NCBI GenBank assembly: GCA_019241735.1
Contig: JAFAWN010000090.1
Location: forward strand, 1-7,814
DNA from: Terriglobales bacterium
GTDB taxonomy: Bacteria; Acidobacteriota; Terriglobia; Terriglobales; Acidobacteriaceae
Direction of reading: 5' to 3'
DNA: 7,814 nucleotides
Shown here: positions 5,833 to 7,814 of the stretch, piece after piece
Numbering within the stretch: position 1 is the stretch's first letter
How the letters are laid out: the number at the start of each line of letters is the position of its first letter
Notes under the pieces: generated by a model
What the model saw: the letters and a program-made list of their open reading frames with translations, nothing else
Told to the model about the DNA's origin: nothing
Databases searched by the model: none
Program-made: the position numbers and the translations under genes

Positions 5833-6111
5833 ATGACAATCACAGTTCAGATCCCTACCGCCCTTCGCCGTCATACGGCTGGCATCGACAGAATAACGTG
5901 CACGGCCGCGAATCTGACAGAGATGCTTTCGACCCTCGATCATAAATTTCCGGATCTCAAGCCTCATCTGCGCGACGAAGCCGGCCAGTTGCGCCGTTTC
6001 CTCAACGTCTATGTGAACGAAGAGGACATTCGATTTTTAGGGGGGTACTCCTATGTCTTCCAAGAGGGCGACGAGGTATTGCTGGTTCCGTCCATTGCCG
6101 GTGGCAAATAG
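5833..6111 (+). CDS. CysO-like MoaD/ThiS-family sulfur-carrier protein ending in GGK
   Basis: This is a 92-aa beta-grasp (ubiquitin-fold) protein. Family members are adenylated at a C-terminal Gly-Gly by a MoeB/ThiF-type E1 enzyme and converted to a thiocarboxylate that donates sulfur. The sequence resembles Mycobacterium tuberculosis CysO as I remember it: an IPTxLRxHT start (7-15), RRFLNVYVNEEDIRFLGG (54-71) and a GDEVLLVPSIAGG ending (79-91). It is thus closer to CysO than to MoaD or ThiS proper. CysO feeds cysteine synthase CysM with O-phosphoserine as acceptor; here the partner is instead a threonine-synthase-like enzyme in the same SAM-controlled operon. The reading frame adds Lys92 after Gly90-Gly91. 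A one-residue extension should block activation until a protease trims it, as known for QbsE, which is trimmed by the JAMM protease QbsD. No E1 or JAMM gene is in the window. Family is confident; pathway is inferred. Confidence 0.9.
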   Translation: MTITVQIPTALRRHTAGIDRITCTAANLTEMLSTLDHKFPDLKPHLRDEAGQLRRFLNVYVNEEDIRFLGGYSYVFQEGDEVLLVPSIAGGK

Positions 6112-6187
6112 CGCCATATTAAATCGGGCCTCTTAGTTGGGGTGAAAATTCCGGCCGCATGCCCCGGGACGAGCTCTGTGAGCGGCC

Positions 6188-6202
6188 CAGCTTACCAAGC
6201 TG
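6188..6202. repeat. Perfect inverted repeat upstream of tetR
   Basis: CAGCTT-ACC-AAGCTG is a perfect 6-bp inverted repeat with a 3-base spacer, located 49 bases before the TTG of the TetR gene. It is not followed by a T run, so a terminator for the preceding operon is unlikely. It could be a regulator binding site. An overlapping longer-range pair, GGCCGC 6153-6158 with GCGGCC 6182-6187, also exists. Confidence 0.4.
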
Positions 6203-6212
6203 TGTTATCATC

Positions 6213-6237
6213 TAACTAACCAGTTAATTAAACGGTT
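6213..6237. promoter_or_regulatory. Candidate TetR operator (two overlapping palindromes)
   Basis: Two nested palindromes lie just before tetR. TAACT-AACC-AGTTA (6213-6226) has perfect 5-bp arms. AACCnnTTAATTAAnnGGTT (6218-6237) is symmetric at 16 of 20 positions around TTAATTAA. They sit 14-38 bases before the TTG start, directly downstream of a possible -10 box TATCAT (6206-6211), where a bound repressor would block transcription. TetR proteins bind such palindromes as dimers. I infer autoregulation of tetR and its coupled transporter gene. Confidence 0.6.
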
Positions 6238-6250
6238 TGAGGAAGCTTAC

Positions 6251-6919
6251 TTGAAACCCCGGTTGTCCACCCCGAAGCGCTCCGATCAAACCCGCAAGGC
6301 CATCCTAGGGGCTGCCGTGCGCGAATTTTCCAGGGAGGGTCTGGCCGGCGCACGGACCGACGCCATAGCCCGCGACGCCAAGGTCAACAAAGCCTTGCTT
6401 TATTACTACTTCAAAAACAAGGAATCGCTATACGGTGCTGTGATTGATGAAGCATTTGGAGGTTTGGCCAACGCTATCAACCCTGCGCTCTCCGGATCTC
6501 TGCCGCCGCGCGAGAAAATCCTTGCGTATGCGGGAGCGCATTTTGACTACATTGCCGCACATGTCGTTTACACGCGGATCGTACAGCGGGAGATGATGCA
6601 GGCTGGCCGGGGAGCGTCGGCGCAGTTCCAGAACATCGTGCAGAAGTATTTTCGTCCAATCTTCGGCCAGCTCTCCGAAGTGATCCAGGAAGGCATCGCC
6701 GCGGGCGAATTCCGCGCCGTCGATCCAGTTCACTTTATTCCCTCCATGATCTCGGTCATCGTCTTCTATTTCAACAGCGCTCCCGTAGTCCGGCTGATTA
6801 CTGGGGCGGACCCATTGTCATCAGAAAGCATCGCCGGGCGACGAGCCGCCGTGCTCGATTTCATTTCCGCAGCCTTGTTCCGGCGTGAGCTGAGCGTCGC
6901 TCCAGGAGGGCGGTCGTGA
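6251..6919 (+). CDS. TetR-family transcriptional regulator of an adjacent efflux operon
   Basis: This 222-aa one-component repressor has an N-terminal helix-turn-helix domain (about residues 12-60). Helix 1 is TRKAILGAAVREFSREG, the HTH is TDAIARDAKVNKALLYYYF (about 36-54), and it is followed by KNKESLYGAVI. The ALLYYYFKNKESLY pattern is characteristic of the family. The C-terminal half (about 75-215) is the variable ligand-binding and dimerisation domain. The start is TTG at 6251, with GAGGAA at 6239-6244 placed 6 bases upstream. A palindromic candidate operator is immediately upstream. The stop overlaps the GTG of the next gene (GTGA, 4 bases), so the two are translationally coupled. TetR next to a membrane fusion protein is the layout of many drug or toxic-compound efflux systems, such as E. 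coli cecR-ybhG. The inducer cannot be read from sequence. Confidence 0.92.
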   Translation: MKPRLSTPKRSDQTRKAILGAAVREFSREGLAGARTDAIARDAKVNKALLYYYFKNKESLYGAVIDEAFGGLANAINPALSGSLPPREKILAYAGAHFDYIAAHVVYTRIVQREMMQAGRGASAQFQNIVQKYFRPIFGQLSEVIQEGIAAGEFRAVDPVHFIPSMISVIVFYFNSAPVVRLITGADPLSSESIAGRRAAVLDFISAALFRRELSVAPGGRS

Positions 6920-7814
6920 GCGCGCGCAACAAGTTTCTTATACTGCTGGCAACGGTGGCCGCTGTATCGTTGGGCTACTATCTGATTTCCACGCCTCGTT
7001 CCAAAGACCTGGTGCTGATTGGCACGGTCGATTCCAACCAGGTAATCGTCAGCCCGCAAGTGGAGGGACGGATCACCAAGCTACTGGTGGGTGAAGGTTC
7101 GCAAGTTAAATCAGGAGACTTGATCGCGGTGCTCGACTCCTCAGAACTCGAAGCCGAAGCGCACGCAGCCGCAGCCACTATCGACAGCCTGAAATCGAAG
7201 GTTGCCGAAACCCGGGCGACCGAACAAGCCACCCAAGGCTCGACTGCAAGCGGTGTGGCAAACTCGCAGGCAAGACTGCAATCGACGCGTGCGCAATTGC
7301 TTCAGGCCGAGGCCACTTTGCAACGGACTGAAAGCGACAGCCGGCGCATGATTGAGCTGGCGAAACAAGGAGTGGCTTCAGACCAGGAGCGGGTGCAGGC
7401 GGAAACCAATCTGAAGGCGCAGCAGGCAACCGTGCAGTCTTTGACACAGCAAGTCGCCGCGGCCGAAGCCGACCTGAACACGGCCATGGCCAACACTCAT
7501 CAGGCGCAAGCGGCACAGAGTACGGTGCAATCCACCCGCGGCCAATTGTTGAATGCGGAAGAGATGCTGAAGCAAGCCGAAGTGCGCGTCGGTTACACCA
7601 AGATTTATTCGCCCATTTCCGGGATGGTATCAGTACGCGCCGCGCGCGAAGGTGAAGTCGTAAGTCCCGGGCAAGCGATTGTGACTATTGTCGACCTCCG
7701 AGACACGTGGGTGCGCGCCGCGATCCCGGAAACCTACGCCGATCATATTGGTTTGGGGGATACCTTGCGGGTGCGGCTTCCCGGAGGCGCAGTCGTCTCC
7801 GGCAAAGTGTTTTT
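6916..7814 (+). CDS. HlyD/YbhG-type membrane fusion protein, 3'-truncated by the window
   Basis: The open frame runs from GTG 6916 off the right edge (299 full codons). AGGAGG at 6904-6909, 6 bases upstream, supports the start. Residues about 6-25 (KFLILLATVAAVSLGYYLIS) form one N-terminal membrane anchor. The first half of a biotinyl-lipoyl domain follows (about 43-74: VIVSPQVEGRITKLLVGEGSQVKSGDLIAVLD). A long Ala/Gln/Glu-rich alpha-helical hairpin spans about 76-224. The second lipoyl half is at 226-261 (GYTKIYSPISGMVSV, EGEVVSPGQ), and a beta-barrel begins at about 264. Such periplasmic adaptors link an inner-membrane transporter (ABC, MFS or RND) to an outer-membrane channel. The short lipoyl halves and long coiled coil recall YbhG- and EmrA-like adaptors. 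The transporter partner lies beyond the window. Coupling to the TetR gene suggests control by it. Confidence 0.92.
   Translation, partial: MSARNKFLILLATVAAVSLGYYLISTPRSKDLVLIGTVDSNQVIVSPQVEGRITKLLVGEGSQVKSGDLIAVLDSSELEAEAHAAAATIDSLKSKVAETRATEQATQGSTASGVANSQARLQSTRAQLLQAEATLQRTESDSRRMIELAKQGVASDQERVQAETNLKAQQATVQSLTQQVAAAEADLNTAMANTHQAQAAQSTVQSTRGQLLNAEEMLKQAEVRVGYTKIYSPISGMVSVRAAREGEVVSPGQAIVTIVDLRDTWVRAAIPETYADHIGLGDTLRVRLPGGAVVSGKVF

Noticed and set aside
5302..5967. A 221-codon open frame on the minus strand opposite the thrC-like and carrier genes
   Set aside because: It is antisense to two clearly recognisable genes, shows no domain, and is typical of long shadow frames in GC-rich DNA.
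5833..6111. Calling the small gene moaD (molybdopterin synthase small subunit) or thiS (thiamine)
   Set aside because: No molybdopterin or thiamine genes are adjacent, the sequence is closer to CysO, and the SAM switch points to sulfur amino-acid metabolism.
1..7814. Mobile elements, CRISPR arrays, tRNA or rRNA genes
   Set aside because: No transposase or integrase motifs, terminal repeats, spaced direct repeats, tRNA cloverleaf or rRNA-like sequence were seen on either strand.

Overview
This 7.8 kb window is a gene-dense stretch of bacterial chromosome with moderately high GC. Nothing in it looks phage-, IS- or CRISPR-related. Gene content suggests a soil-type Gram-negative-like bacterium: a DdlA-type ligase, a RocF-type arginase, a stand-alone receiver, an S-box-controlled threonine-synthase/MoaD pair, and a TetR plus membrane-fusion-protein efflux locus. 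Acidobacteriota is my best guess. This is inference from protein style and gene mix; no rRNA or other phylogenetic marker is present to settle it.

Layout from left to right. Positions 1-76 are the last codons of an unidentified upstream gene. Next come asparaginyl-tRNA synthetase (asnS, 89-1414), arginase (rocF, 1447-2394) and D-Ala-D-Ala ligase (ddl, 2537-3718), all on the + strand. A CheY-like receiver (3777-4169) lies on the minus strand, convergent with ddl. A 373-base gap follows (4170-4542). It is not empty: it holds a good sigma-70 promoter, a complete SAM-I (S-box) riboswitch aptamer, a matching antiterminator and a rho-independent terminator. These precede a threonine-synthase-family PLP enzyme (4543-5829) and, 3 bases later, a ubiquitin-fold sulfur-carrier protein that closely resembles mycobacterial CysO (5833-6111). 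A second gap (6112-6250) contains inverted repeats that look like TetR operators. It leads into a TetR regulator (6251-6919), which overlaps by 4 bases a HlyD/YbhG-type membrane fusion protein (6916 to the window edge).

The most interesting part is 4247-6111. A SAM-sensing OFF switch on an enzyme annotated as threonine synthase makes little sense for threonine supply. It makes good sense for methionine or homocysteine supply. The enzyme is cotranscribed with a CysO-like sulfur carrier, so the locus may encode a protein-thiocarboxylate-dependent route that puts sulfur onto O-phosphohomoserine (giving homocysteine) or a related phospho-amino acid. The carrier ends in Gly-Gly-Lys rather than Gly-Gly, so it should need a protease to mature. 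No such protease is visible here.

The right end reads as a self-regulated efflux operon: TetR senses a ligand, releases its own promoter, and the translationally coupled fusion protein (presumably followed by transporter subunits outside the window) is made.
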